Source of the DNA: Kosakonia arachidis
Lineage (GTDB): Bacteria > Pseudomonadota > Gammaproteobacteria > Enterobacterales > Enterobacteriaceae
Assembly: GCF_900116535.1 (NCBI RefSeq)
Contig: NZ_FPAU01000003.1
Coordinates: forward strand, 312,403-376,402
Direction of reading: 5' to 3'
Length of the DNA stretch: 64,000 nucleotides
The notes below the pieces were generated by a model. It did no database searches, was not told the origin of the DNA, and saw only the letters and a program-made list of their open reading frames with translations. Position numbers and translations under genes: made by a program. This document shows positions 17,682-26,654 of this stretch, in pieces (the stretch's first letter is position 1; each line of letters starts with the position of its first letter).

Positions 17682-18692
17682 ATGAAATGGGCTTCTGGTA
17701 TGAACGAAAATCTTTATCGTTTGATTGCTGACTTTCAAGATAGTGTACAGGTCGCTTTAAAGCTAATGCATCGTTCTGGCATCCAAATGCCATCCAGTAG
17801 CTATGGATGGATTGAATCTGATATACCCAGTGTTGGTGAGTTAGAGGGCGGTATTAAATATTATAAACATGGAGCTGGATGCCGGGTAGAACTGGATTCA
17901 GGTATCGTAGATTTTGATTTTGGGGAGCAGGGTGAGATAGGAGGGTTTAATTCTTGGTGGTTAACTAGCTTTGCTGGGAAGAATCTTACAGCCTACGGTT
18001 TCAGAAATTATGATGATGTTAAGGAACATTTGAAAAAGGCGCTAAATGATGGGGAATTGATTTTTCCAGACCACGATCTTTATTATTTTGCTAATGCACC
18101 ACACACCTACGCTATCGAAATAGATTGCCGAAACCCTGAGGATATGCTCCCAAGTCGCAATCATGACCGTGTACTGACACTCCAAATTCATTATTTCGAA
18201 ACGGCTGATCTTATGTTTAAAAATTACAATAAACTCAACCAGAAAATGAAAAAGAATGGCCATTTGAGTCATCGCGAACAATTTGACATGGGTATATATC
18301 TTTCTACATGGCTAGGTTTTTTAGGTGTTGTCTGCGAAGGTTTCCGATCGTTAAAAATGCGACTTTTAGTCGAGAATGAACGTCCTGAAAGTTTCAAGGA
18401 ATTATTGCCAATTTCAGATAGCATCGGAAAGTTGATGAAAGAACATTCGGATTCGTTGAGGATATTTAGGAATAATGTGTTTCATCTTAGAGAGAATGCT
18501 GATTTTATACACCATTTTTTTGATAAGGAAGTTGAGCGTCTTTCATGGGCATTTGAATTACATATGGCACTTTCAGATTTTTTTTCGCAGTATAGAGTTT
18601 TTTGCGAAGTGCATTATGTTATTAATGGGCGTAAAGGAGAGAGCAACTTGATAAAGGAAAAGCTATCACGCTCTAAGAAAATTAAATATTGA
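17682..18692 (+). CDS. Hypothetical protein: DUF6896-like N-terminus with HEPN-like C-terminal half
   Basis: 336 residues. The first 100 (LIADFQDSVQVAL; KYYKHGAGCRVELDSGIVDFDF; GFNSWWL) resemble DUF6896, a domain often encoded beside polymorphic toxins. The C-terminal half is helical with an RNNVFH motif in IFRNNVFHLRENADF near residue 265, matching R-N-x-x-x-H of HEPN domains. Start may instead be the ATG at 17700. The gene is AT-rich and stands alone between repeat B and an orphan gene. Toxin neutralisation or defence is inference. Confidence 0.5.
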   Translation: MKWASGMNENLYRLIADFQDSVQVALKLMHRSGIQMPSSSYGWIESDIPSVGELEGGIKYYKHGAGCRVELDSGIVDFDFGEQGEIGGFNSWWLTSFAGKNLTAYGFRNYDDVKEHLKKALNDGELIFPDHDLYYFANAPHTYAIEIDCRNPEDMLPSRNHDRVLTLQIHYFETADLMFKNYNKLNQKMKKNGHLSHREQFDMGIYLSTWLGFLGVVCEGFRSLKMRLLVENERPESFKELLPISDSIGKLMKEHSDSLRIFRNNVFHLRENADFIHHFFDKEVERLSWAFELHMALSDFFSQYRVFCEVHYVINGRKGESNLIKEKLSRSKKIKY

Positions 18693-19029
18693 GAATGCTT
18701 GCTAATGAATTTAGCCATTCACCTTTAAAAGCCGTGAAAAGAGTCAGTAAACAATGAGTAAACCACGTCAACCTTTGTTTCCTAGTATCTGCTTTATTAC
18801 GATTAGATGGGGGTATAACATAGTCTCGACGGCATCTGAATTTCGTACTGGAAGTAGCTAATTTAATATGGCCATAGGGTCGGTTTTTTAGTTGATTTTA
18901 ATTCCTTTTTTTCAATTTATTGAGTTTTCAAAAGAGTTGTTCACAGCGGTATTTCGTGACGAAGGCTATATTGTCAAATATCTGATGTGATATTATAAAA
19001 TTACTGGTGCCTTAATTTTATGAGTAAGT
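18693..19029. other. AT-rich intergenic stretch
   Basis: 337 bases with no gene, repeat or convincing terminator; presumably holds the promoter of the gene at 19030. Confidence 0.4.
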
Positions 19030-20289
19030 ATGAACAAGGAAATCAATACATTAAAGCTGTTGAATGAAATAGGGAATGCCCCATCATTTAGTGATGCGAT
19101 GGGGCAGTATGAATATTTCAAAAACGAGTTAAAAGAGTGGAGGGTTATTTACTCGCATGAGTCTGTTGGTGGGCCATTTTATCTGCCTAAAAAAGAGTTG
19201 TCACCAAAATGTTACCTCTTAACGCCATTTAAAGGAAATTCGCTATGTGTTATTGATAAAGAAGTGATTGAAAGTAAAGGTATAACTAAGCATTTCATTT
19301 CAACAGCAATATATGTTGATAGTAATACTGCTAGCTATATTCGTTCATTTGCCTATGAAGCTCAGCCATCAGAACGAGTTTATCAGGTCTGTAGCTCTAT
19401 ATCTGAAAACATATCGCAAGATGATATTAATATCTTAAACATGGCATTGTATCTGTCTGAGATAGAAAATAACCTGAAAGAAACTGATATTGAAAAGGTT
19501 AGAGAAACTGTCGCTGCTTTAAAATCAATTTCTATGGTGAACTCTCACTTCAATTCATCGTGGAGAGAGTTATTTCTAAAGAAATATAAGGAGGTGTCTG
19601 AAAGGGAAGCCGATGTTCTTCTATTTGACTACTATAATAAAAGTAGATGCTCGTTTGGTCAGTTTTCGGAGATAGTAGACCTAATGGAGCTATTGTTGTT
19701 AAAGACTAAAATAATTGAATACAGTTCAAAACGTTCCTCTGAGAATAAGTTAATGGACTTTTTATCTATTATTGATAAAGAAATATCTATTTTAATGCCA
19801 AAGGAAATCGCTGTTTGTGTTGATATTATTTTTCACAGTAATAAGTTGCAAACAACTAGGAAGCTTAATGGCCTTACAAATACATCTGAACCACTTCAAT
19901 TGATTAGAAACTGTGCTATGGATTTATTCATGGCTAGAATGTTAGATTTGCTGACTAATACTATTGGTGATAAAAACAATACACAGTTTCACCTTGCACA
20001 AATATTAACTTGCGATGTTGATGTTTGGGATATATTGAACCTCACTGGGCTCAATGCTATTGCGGTTCATCGAGAGTCACATAATACACTTCCAATTTAT
20101 AGTAATGATTTCATGGAGTGGATATTTGAGACCCTTGGAGCTAAAAAGCTAGAGAGCATATCAAGAATGTTTACGCTTCAAGGTGTGGTTGAAAGAAAAA
20201 AAAGGCGTTCTCATAATGAGATAAAAGATAACCTGTATAGATCCCGTAATGAGTTAGTTCAACTATTGAGAAGCAAAAGAAAAATATGA
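19030..20289 (+). CDS. Hypothetical protein, orphan
   Basis: 419 residues, largely helical, soluble, strongly AT-rich codons. An N-terminal domain (about 1-120) with KELSPKCYLLTPFKGNSLCVID is followed by a long alpha-helical region and a Lys/Arg-rich C-terminus (ERKKRRSHNEIKDN). No catalytic motif or family recognised. Lies between the HEPN-like gene and the second att remnant, so is cargo of a mobile element. Intact and single-copy in this window. Confidence 0.55.
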   Translation: MNKEINTLKLLNEIGNAPSFSDAMGQYEYFKNELKEWRVIYSHESVGGPFYLPKKELSPKCYLLTPFKGNSLCVIDKEVIESKGITKHFISTAIYVDSNTASYIRSFAYEAQPSERVYQVCSSISENISQDDINILNMALYLSEIENNLKETDIEKVRETVAALKSISMVNSHFNSSWRELFLKKYKEVSEREADVLLFDYYNKSRCSFGQFSEIVDLMELLLLKTKIIEYSSKRSSENKLMDFLSIIDKEISILMPKEIAVCVDIIFHSNKLQTTRKLNGLTNTSEPLQLIRNCAMDLFMARMLDLLTNTIGDKNNTQFHLAQILTCDVDVWDILNLTGLNAIAVHRESHNTLPIYSNDFMEWIFETLGAKKLESISRMFTLQGVVERKKRRSHNEIKDNLYRSRNELVQLLRSKRKI

Positions 20290-20770
20290 GTTGCTACTGT
20301 TTTGTTAGATGCGCATGAGTCAGGCTGACCTTGACGCTCTGAAATCTGAAGATAACGGGGATGAATAAGCGTTAGTTCTTCGTTCACAGCAGATTTCACC
20401 GAATACATCTATAAGCCTGCGTAGGTGAATAGTAAAGTGTTCACTGTTCACCAACCATTCACTTGTTAACTTATTGAATATTAATAATAAAAATCACAAG
20501 TGAACAGTATGGACAGTTTTCCATAAAAAACTTTTTACCCCATATCTGAAGGAGTCAGCTTTGGCGTCTAGGGGGGAGAACGCATTCAAATGAACAACCT
20601 AATGATGGATTGTTCCGGTTAGGATCCGGTATAGGGAACCTAACCATAGGAGACTTGATGGCTTACGATACAGCAATGGGCAAAAAAATGCTTGGGGGCA
20701 TAAAAGGGGGCACTTTTTATTGTTGTTCTTTTATATTTAATACATTTCAACTACTTATATGAGCATTTGA
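20290..20770. other. Intergenic region left of the att-like site
   Basis: No intact gene. Contains repeated GTTCACTGTTCACC / AAGTGAACAGT motifs near 20440-20515 that could be regulator or recombinase binding sites, and a short broken frame near 20323. The G-rich segment at 20695-20712 precedes a T-rich run. Confidence 0.35.
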
Positions 20771-20787
20771 GTCCGACCTTCGCACCA
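20771..20787 (+). repeat. leuX 3'-end-like attachment-site remnant (copy 2)
   Basis: GTCCGACCTTCGCACCA, preceded by TTTGA. It differs from copy 1 (15147) by one base and lies in the same orientation, 5.6 kb away. An integrase gene begins 90 bases to its right, the usual arrangement of P4-like elements. Confidence 0.6.
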
Positions 20788-20877
20788 GGTCTTCTCTAAT
20801 TAGTTGTTTTTAAATAACTTTTTCCGATATTTTGCTTGTAATCGCGTAGCCCCTCTTACAAAAGGGTGTACGAGGCG

Positions 20878-21426
20878 ATGTCTCATCGATATAAACTCTA
20901 TCGTCGAACCAGCGGCATTTATGTTGTCCGCATTAGCGTTCCCCAACGTTTTCGTCGATACGCAGGACAGTGTGAGATTCACACTTCAACAGGCACTCAC
21001 GATCTTCATGAAGCGAAGCTAAAGTCCGGGCTACTGTTGGCGGTCTGGTATCAGACCTTACAAGAGTATGAACAATTGGATCACCGATCTTTAAATGACA
21101 GCGCCCCGCTGCTGACTGGGGAGGGTATGATTTCGCTTTCCAACTTTGCTCAGTCAGTTGAGTTGCCTGTTGCGCAATTAATACAGGCGGTGATGAACCG
21201 CAATCTGCCCGTATTTTGGCTGGCGACGGGGCAAGCTGGCTTTTATGTTGAGGTTCTCTCTGAGGCTGAGCTAGACCCGCTTGATGGTAGTTACGTTCTT
21301 AATTATGGCGAAGAGCAGGGTATCGAGGGGGTTGCTAAAGGTTATCTGCAACTCACTGCGCAACCAGCGCATTTACGTAACATTATTAGCGACGGTTATT
21401 CAGAAGCTTCGGTATGCTACCGATGA
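20878..21426 (+). pseudogene. Truncated tyrosine integrase (N-terminal part)
   Basis: Only the N-terminal part of an integrase remains, about 170 residues (SHRYKLYRRTSGIYVVRISVP; DLHEAKLKSGLLLAVWYQTLQ), typical of phage/island integrases. The catalytic C-terminal domain with R-H-x-x-R and Tyr is missing. After about base 21385 the frame runs into antisense remnants of another gene, so a deletion or recombination fused the two. It sits just right of the leuX-like site and cannot be active. Confidence 0.7.
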
Positions 21427-21613
21427 TATCTTCGCGTGGGCCGCTGCGCCAGTCAGCGCTTGCATAAAAGGCATCAAGAACCGCAGCCATGCTTTCAACA
21501 CTGTCAAAGGCGCGAATGAGATAGTAGCAATCCGGGTCATGAAGCGAGGTGCCAAACGACACAACATCTGTGGCGTCGGTGTAAAGTGTCTGCTGAACTG
21601 ACCGATATACTAA
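21386..21613 (-). pseudogene. C-terminal remnant of a NIPSNAP-like gene
   Basis: A minus-strand frame with no start codon reads DVVSFGTSLHDPDCYYLIRA, then FDSVESMAAVLDAFYASADW, then RSGPREDIIG. This pattern resembles NIPSNAP or ABM-type small monooxygenase-like proteins. It is cut at 21613 by a stop and merges into the integrase remnant on the other side. Family assignment is by pattern only. Confidence 0.45.
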
Positions 21614-21713
21614 TTACACTGACTGTTGCGGCCTGACATTATAACCTTTCATGTATGATGCTTGGGTCAATAAAACACATCTTACTGGATTCGCTTAAGC
21701 AGGATTTTTTGCC

Positions 21714-22244
21714 ATGAACAAAAAAGCTTTTTTTTTGTTGCTTTCCGTTACCTCTTTTCCAGGTTTTGCCGTTGTCATACCTGACCCGGTTCCTTCAGAT
21801 GCTTGCCACTTTCTTTCAGGAATGCCCTTCATTAAAACTCCGTCAACCTATAAACCATATGCTGAAGGCAGCGAAGACTATACGTGTGGAACACCCTATT
21901 TTGAAATAGAAACGCCGAATAGTGGAGACACTATGAACAATAATATTGCTTACTACGTATCAGGTAATAAGGACAAAACAAAGAAATTGATGCTTATGCT
22001 CAATATGAATAATCAAGAGCCAAATGCCGCCAAAATTTCTCGGAGTTATTTTATAAACGGTTCATTTGAGATAATGAAAAAGATGTTTCCTCATTCTCCC
22101 GGAAAAGTTGCCGACATTGTTGGCTCACTAAGTGAAGGAAAAGACGGTGAATGGGTAGTCGATGGGTGGAAAGTCTCTTCAGTTAAAAAAGTCTGGCCTA
22201 CTGGTAGAGGTTATGAGCTTCGTTTCACAGTGAAATCTGACTGA
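21714..22244 (+). CDS. Hypothetical exported protein
   Basis: 176 residues with a signal peptide (MNKKAFFLLLSVTSFPGFAV). The mature protein has two Cys (ACHFLSG; YTCGTP), suggesting a periplasmic disulfide, and a C-terminal beta region (WVVDGWKVSSVKKVW). No family recognised. Periplasmic immunity or binding proteins of this size are common in such regions; that role is not shown. A GCAGGA ribosome site precedes the ATG. Confidence 0.55.
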   Translation: MNKKAFFLLLSVTSFPGFAVVIPDPVPSDACHFLSGMPFIKTPSTYKPYAEGSEDYTCGTPYFEIETPNSGDTMNNNIAYYVSGNKDKTKKLMLMLNMNNQEPNAAKISRSYFINGSFEIMKKMFPHSPGKVADIVGSLSEGKDGEWVVDGWKVSSVKKVWPTGRGYELRFTVKSD

Positions 22245-22462
22245 TTGTGTAGAGGTAGCGCGTGAATACGGCGTTTCCAGGGCCACTATAGCTGCGTTGC
22301 TTTAAACGTTTCTGACCTTTCATTACAACCGCGAGTTTGGGGTTGGTTAGCGTGTGAGATTCAAAGCGTGAAAAAGATAGTGGCACCGTTTCCGGTAAGG
22401 GCAGCAAAGAAGATCGTCGAGGTTGAATGCCCCCACTTATGAGTTCGGGGGGCTAATGGTGG

Positions 22463-22960
22463 TTACTCAAATGAAGCCGCGATGATTTCCCCAGTGTTGG
22501 CGTTGAAAACACAAAAATATTGAAGCGGTGTTTGCATTCCAAGGCTATTAATCGCCTTAGCTTGTTGTCCGAACATTTGAATAGTTCGTTTGTTCTCGTC
22601 GTGCCAGAGGTAGGTGGTGAATCGCGATTGATCTTCGTTGCCTGACCATACATGACGGAATGTCGCTTTCTTGTCCATTACCTGCCTGCACTCCCTGACC
22701 GGGTTGTGGTGCGTTTTCGCATAGCATTCCGGGCTGTTACCTGAACATAAGGCATTTTGTTTTGTTAGCGGTTGTTCTGCACCAACTGCGGAAAAGGTGC
22801 ATACGCCCAGCAGTAATGAGAGCGCGCCCAGGGCACCCCATGCAATTGCGCGTAGCGTGCTGATCTGCCGCTTTGATACAACATGAACGACCATACTATA
22901 ACTGGCCCAGCTAAGCGCGGCTCCCGCTGACATCGGTAATAAAAAGTCTGCTCCCGCCAT
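22463..22960 (-). CDS. Hypothetical inner-membrane protein
   Basis: 165 residues from the ATG at 22960 (MAGADF); a longer frame begins at 22978. Two hydrophobic segments (LLPMSAGAALSWASYSMVV and AIAWGALGALSLLLGVCTF, ending about residue 60) are followed by a soluble domain with four Cys (CSGNSPECYAKT, ECRQ, FCVF). Divergent from the XRE gene at 23200; the shared intergenic region carries a 13-bp inverted repeat. Function unknown. Confidence 0.5.
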   Translation of the reverse strand: MAGADFLLPMSAGAALSWASYSMVVHVVSKRQISTLRAIAWGALGALSLLLGVCTFSAVGAEQPLTKQNALCSGNSPECYAKTHHNPVRECRQVMDKKATFRHVWSGNEDQSRFTTYLWHDENKRTIQMFGQQAKAINSLGMQTPLQYFCVFNANTGEIIAASFE

Positions 22961-23069
22961 GATTCCCTCACTTTCCAAACCACATCGCGCCTAATAGCGA
23001 ACGATGGTGATGACCAACCGATGACGATCATCATACTTCTTGGATTTTAAATGTCACTATTGGTGTTTA

Positions 23070-23148
23070 TTTTGAATCTATTGGGCTGTCATGATACAGG
23101 CGATGAATGCGAGTGACTAAGCTCACTGGCGCAAAAATAGATTCAAAA
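23070..23148. promoter_or_regulatory. 13-bp perfect inverted repeat in a divergent promoter region
   Basis: TTTTGAATCTATT at 23070-23082 and its exact complement AATAGATTCAAAA at 23136-23148, 53 bases apart, between the membrane-protein gene (start 22960, minus) and the XRE gene (start 23200, plus). Paired operators for the XRE protein are likely. Confidence 0.55.
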
Positions 23149-23199
23149 TGTCTCATATGGAGCGTGGCCTTACAGTGGTCAAAATTGCACATTCAGCGC

Positions 23200-23664
23200 A
23201 TGAAAAAATCCCTGAGAATACAGTTTGGCGAGCGGGTAAAAGAACTGCGCATTGCCACCGGAATGAGCCAGGAAGCGTTTGCTGATCGGTGTGGGTTTGC
23301 CCGTAGTTATATGAGTCGTATTGAACGCGGCGGTTCTAATGCGTCTCTGGATGCGATTGAGGTGCTGGCTAACGCTCTGAGTGTTGAGCCGTGGCAGTTG
23401 TTAGCGCCTGAATCATCTGAAAATGATGACCCAGATCTGTTGGTTCCATACGCGGCCGATGGTTCGTGTTTTCACCCTGGGCTAGCGAGTTCCAGAGATG
23501 GCTCCTTCGGTGTGGGCGATAAGACCGCTCAGAAGCGCTTTGGGACGTTTTCCGAAGCCCTTGAGTATCTCCGTAGCATGGAGACGGCAAAATGGCGCAG
23601 GCCCAATGCCAGCGGCAATTGGGGCATTGTGTCAGCTGTGCGTTGGGACAAACTGGGGAAGTAG
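23200..23664 (+). CDS. XRE-family transcriptional regulator
   Basis: 154 residues from MKKSLRIQFGERV. The HTH occupies about 10-65 (VKELRIATGMSQEAFADRCG, FARSYMSRIERG, SNASLDAIEVLANAL). The C-terminal 90 residues include a conserved-looking FGTFSEALEYLRSMETAKWRRPNASGNWG with Trp residues that may sense or bind a partner. The frame opens earlier (23107), but the inverted repeat lies there, so 23200 is preferred. Confidence 0.78.
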   Translation: MKKSLRIQFGERVKELRIATGMSQEAFADRCGFARSYMSRIERGGSNASLDAIEVLANALSVEPWQLLAPESSENDDPDLLVPYAADGSCFHPGLASSRDGSFGVGDKTAQKRFGTFSEALEYLRSMETAKWRRPNASGNWGIVSAVRWDKLGK

Positions 23665-23845
23665 CGCAGGTATAAGTTTATAAATTCTGGTTTCTGTATT
23701 AATGAACAGTATATAGACGATTGAATATCCCCGGTTGCACATACTTCTTGCTTCTTGAGGGACGAAAAACATCGAAATACAGGTGCGTTACATAGGCGTT
23801 ACGGTGGCGTTTTACCTTAGTCATGGAGCCGAGTGTTGCAAAAAA

Positions 23846-24136
23846 TCATGAGATATCGTAATGCCTTGTATCCTCATTGATTTGTCCCAACAACTGATGA
23901 CCTTGCTCTGATACGCAATAACGTGGTCTCGATGAGTTTTTTTCGTTATAAACGGCATCGACCATGCCCTCATTCATCAAGTTGATTACTATGTTCGCAA
24001 CATTGCTAAACCCTGGAAAACCCCGTATAGCAAGGGTGCGATCCAGCCTCATCCAAGTCCAGTCGATGTCTTTTTCTGCCATGACTTTCAAGACATTGAG
24101 TTCTGTAGTGGTTAATGAGTATGTCTCTGTTATCAT
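23846..24136 (-). CDS. Small winged-helix-like protein
   Basis: 96 residues. SLTTTELNVLKVMAEKDIDW, NVANIVINLMNEGMVDAVYN and PRYCVSEQGHQLL fit a winged-helix (MarR/PadR-like) fold with a C-terminal wing. Lies just downstream (12 bases) of the immunity gene on the same strand and may be a regulator or second immunity-type gene of the toxin module. No family certain. Confidence 0.5.
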   Translation of the reverse strand: MITETYSLTTTELNVLKVMAEKDIDWTWMRLDRTLAIRGFPGFSNVANIVINLMNEGMVDAVYNEKNSSRPRYCVSEQGHQLLGQINEDTRHYDIS

Positions 24137-24147
24137 GATAAATTATG

Positions 24148-24453
24148 TCAAGCGAGGATGGCGTGTTCCCAAGATGCTTTAAGTTTTGATACCTCACTTA
24201 GTAATTCATCCTCGTTTAAATCATCTTCGTCGATTAACTCTGGATCTGAACAGTAAGAATCGACTAATGAGAAAACTGAGTCAAAAAACCTCTGAGTGGC
24301 TATATCGGCTTTTTTTGTATCAGATGAATCCCTGTAAGTTCGCCATGCGGCGGAGTATTCTTGTTCAAAATCCGGTGCAGAAATGTTACCGCACGTAAAT
24401 GCGTCAATAAGATCCAAAATCGCCGATTCATTTTGATTAAAAGACATTGCCAT
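24148..24453 (-). CDS. Colicin D immunity-like protein
   Basis: 101 residues, all-helical and strongly acidic (ELIDEDDLNEDELLSEV), beginning FNQNESAILDLIDAFTCGNISAPDFE. This pattern fits the colicin-immunity family that includes the colicin D immunity protein, an acidic four-helix protein that mimics tRNA to block the toxin. Its start overlaps the end of the toxin gene by 17 bases (or 11 from the Met two codons later), as expected for a toxin-immunity pair. Confidence 0.7.
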   Translation of the reverse strand: MAMSFNQNESAILDLIDAFTCGNISAPDFEQEYSAAWRTYRDSSDTKKADIATQRFFDSVFSLVDSYCSDPELIDEDDLNEDELLSEVSKLKASWEHAILA

Positions 24454-25426
24454 TACCTATTAGGTCGGTTGATTGAGTATCTGACAGCTTCCATCCGGAA
24501 ATGAAGTTGCCATCTGGTTTTGTCATAACATTTAGTTTGGTTTCTGGATTGTAGTAGTGATAGACATCCTGATTCCATCGATATTTACCTGTAATTCTAT
24601 TGGTTAACGGATCGTCTATATGACTTTTTAACGCCTGTTCAAATGATTTTAATCCTTCCGCGTTTGGATTGCCGGGAACGTTGAAATCGACAGCATGTTT
24701 GAACTTTTTCTGTAGCTGTCGTGACTCGAAACTAACCAACGTTGAAGGCGATGGTTTAGGCGTTTTAGACAGATTGGATAGTGTTTCTATTTCATTTACT
24801 GGGGTTAATCTTCCGATGCCAAGTGCCGCTGCAACTGACGCACCGGTGATGAGTAATCCTTTGTTATCCATTACCTGATCGTAACCAGCTGGTGCATCCC
24901 CGCCGAGTTGTTCTGCGGTCTTCCTGAACCCCTCAATATTTCCGTTATAAATTCCGCCAGCGGCCAGAAGCCGACCCGCCGCTTTGCTGTTAATTGTTTT
25001 TGCAGCCTGAGCATGTTGCACGGGCGCTGACGGGCGAACGTAGTATACCGGGCGTTTTAGCTGATGTGATATGAGGTAGTGGAGCCGGGTATGCAGAAAC
25101 AAGGGGAGGTCATCACGAAGGTTGCCGGAAAGCGTCAGAACGCCCCTGACGGTATAGCCGGTCATGTCTTTTCTTAGCAGAACTACCTTTCCGGATTTTA
25201 TATCAGAATGCGTGTCACGGTATGCCAGCCAAGGGCACTGATGGTGAAACTGGTAATATTGGCTGACAAACTGTGAGTAGCTCTGCGGCAAATTCCATTC
25301 CTGGATGTTCCGGTTTGGCAGGGTGGTATCTACTAGATCTCGCGCCGCATAGTCTGGGTGGATGATGTGGGGAATGTCCTCAAGGTAGATATTGTCCAGT
25401 GACTTTGCCTGATAATGATGAAGCAT
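24437..25426 (-). CDS. Polymorphic toxin with C-terminal colicin D-like tRNase domain
   Basis: 329 residues. The last 100 resemble the colicin D nuclease domain, which cuts the anticodon loop of tRNA-Arg. QLQKKFKHAVDFNVPGN (about 240) matches the K-F-K-H region with the catalytic His, VYHYYNPETKLNVM follows, and GNFISGWKL carries the Ser-Gly-Trp pair important in colicin D. A hydrophobic GLLITGASVAAALG linker (about 195) and an N-terminal domain of about 150 residues of unknown type precede it. There is no colicin-type receptor or TonB segment, so a contact-dependent or T6SS route is possible. Immunity gene overlaps downstream. Confidence 0.7.
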   Translation of the reverse strand: MLHHYQAKSLDNIYLEDIPHIIHPDYAARDLVDTTLPNRNIQEWNLPQSYSQFVSQYYQFHHQCPWLAYRDTHSDIKSGKVVLLRKDMTGYTVRGVLTLSGNLRDDLPLFLHTRLHYLISHQLKRPVYYVRPSAPVQHAQAAKTINSKAAGRLLAAGGIYNGNIEGFRKTAEQLGGDAPAGYDQVMDNKGLLITGASVAAALGIGRLTPVNEIETLSNLSKTPKPSPSTLVSFESRQLQKKFKHAVDFNVPGNPNAEGLKSFEQALKSHIDDPLTNRITGKYRWNQDVYHYYNPETKLNVMTKPDGNFISGWKLSDTQSTDLIGNGNVF

Positions 25427-25651
25427 AATTTCCCTTTAGCGCCACCGTCGCGCATCGATTTTAAACTGATCGATGTTGAACAAAACTTAAGACTACCCCT
25501 TAGTTTAAGAAGGGGGAGGTGTCAGGTGATCTCTAAGCGACTAATCTAAATGTGTTCTGAGATAACTGGCAAATTCTTATGTAGCGCCTCTGACAGAGAC
25601 GTCCTACAATTCTGCTCTTTAAAACGAATGGGCACGCGATTACAGCAGCAG

Positions 25652-26527
25652 CTAACGGCGATAGCTGGTGCTTTTTACTTTTTCCCAAAGGCAGTGGATA
25701 CCCGCAATGCGATCAATTTCCGTTTTTAAGGCCAGGGTTTCTGGTGCAAGAACCAATGGGCTCTTGTTGACCACGCCGTCCCGACCGCGTTTTACATACA
25801 GATACTTTCCATTCCCGAGTGCATGCTCGGATGCATAGCTTGGCTCGAATTTTCCAGCCTCAAGCCGGTAGCCGCCGGTCCCGGCCGTCGGGTCGTAAAT
25901 GGTGCGGATGATGCCGTCCTGCGTCAGCGCTTCATCATCTTCCATAAACACCAGCGAGGTGGTCAGACGCACGATATCGCGTGGCGTAAAGTGCTCACCG
26001 GCGGTTTCATTAGAACTTTCCGCGAAACGACGGATAAGTTCTTCAAACACCAGGCCCATTTCATAGTTGGAAATCGCTTTCGGGCTCAGGTCAGTGGTAG
26101 AAAATTTTTTCACCACTTTAAACAGCAGGTTGGCGTCTTCCAGCAGGCCGACAAACTCACTGAATTTAAAATGCTCGAAGATTTCACGCGCGTCCGGGGA
26201 GAACGCCTGTACGTAGCTTTCCAGGTTGGCTTTGATGTCATTCTGCCCCATCTTGCCCAGATCCATCTTCGAGGTGTTGAAGAAGGAAAGTCCGCTGGCG
26301 CGCAGCAGAAATTTCTGTTTGGCATCTTCCGGCAGTGGGCTCGTTTTTAATTCATCATATTTCGCCACCACCGCGTCTTTGGTCTCAGCCAACACGCACT
26401 CAAGACGGCGCAGCAGCGTAAAGGGCAGGATCACGCGCCCGTATTGAGACTGTTTAAAATCACCGCGCAGCAGATCGGCCACCGACCAGATAAACGCAGC
26501 CGTTTGAGAAAAGTTCGTGTTAGTCAT
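25652..26527 (-). pseudogene. Truncated second HsdM with foreign C-terminus
   Basis: Residues 1-215 are a clear type I methyltransferase N-terminus ([50 protein letters not shown]) running into SAM motif I (YDPTAGTGG). Immediately after it the sequence changes to an unrelated 70-residue tail ([21 protein letters not shown]). The NPPF catalytic motif is missing, so it cannot methylate. The start at 26527 (MTNTNF) follows GAGGG. It looks like an internal deletion joining hsdM to the end of another gene, perhaps from the same hsd locus. Confidence 0.75.
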
Positions 26528-26654
26528 GAAGCCCTCGGAAGAGATCGCAGCCATGGAGCAAAATGCTCAGGCAAAAATTCAGTTTTGGAATGCAATGCGC
26601 AAAATAATACCTGCTACAGGGACTATCGCAACCGATATGGGTGAATTGCCACGT

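Noticed and set aside
24148..25426. Full colicin operon with lysis gene
   Set aside because: No lysis protein or receptor-binding/translocation domains were found; it is an orphan toxin module.
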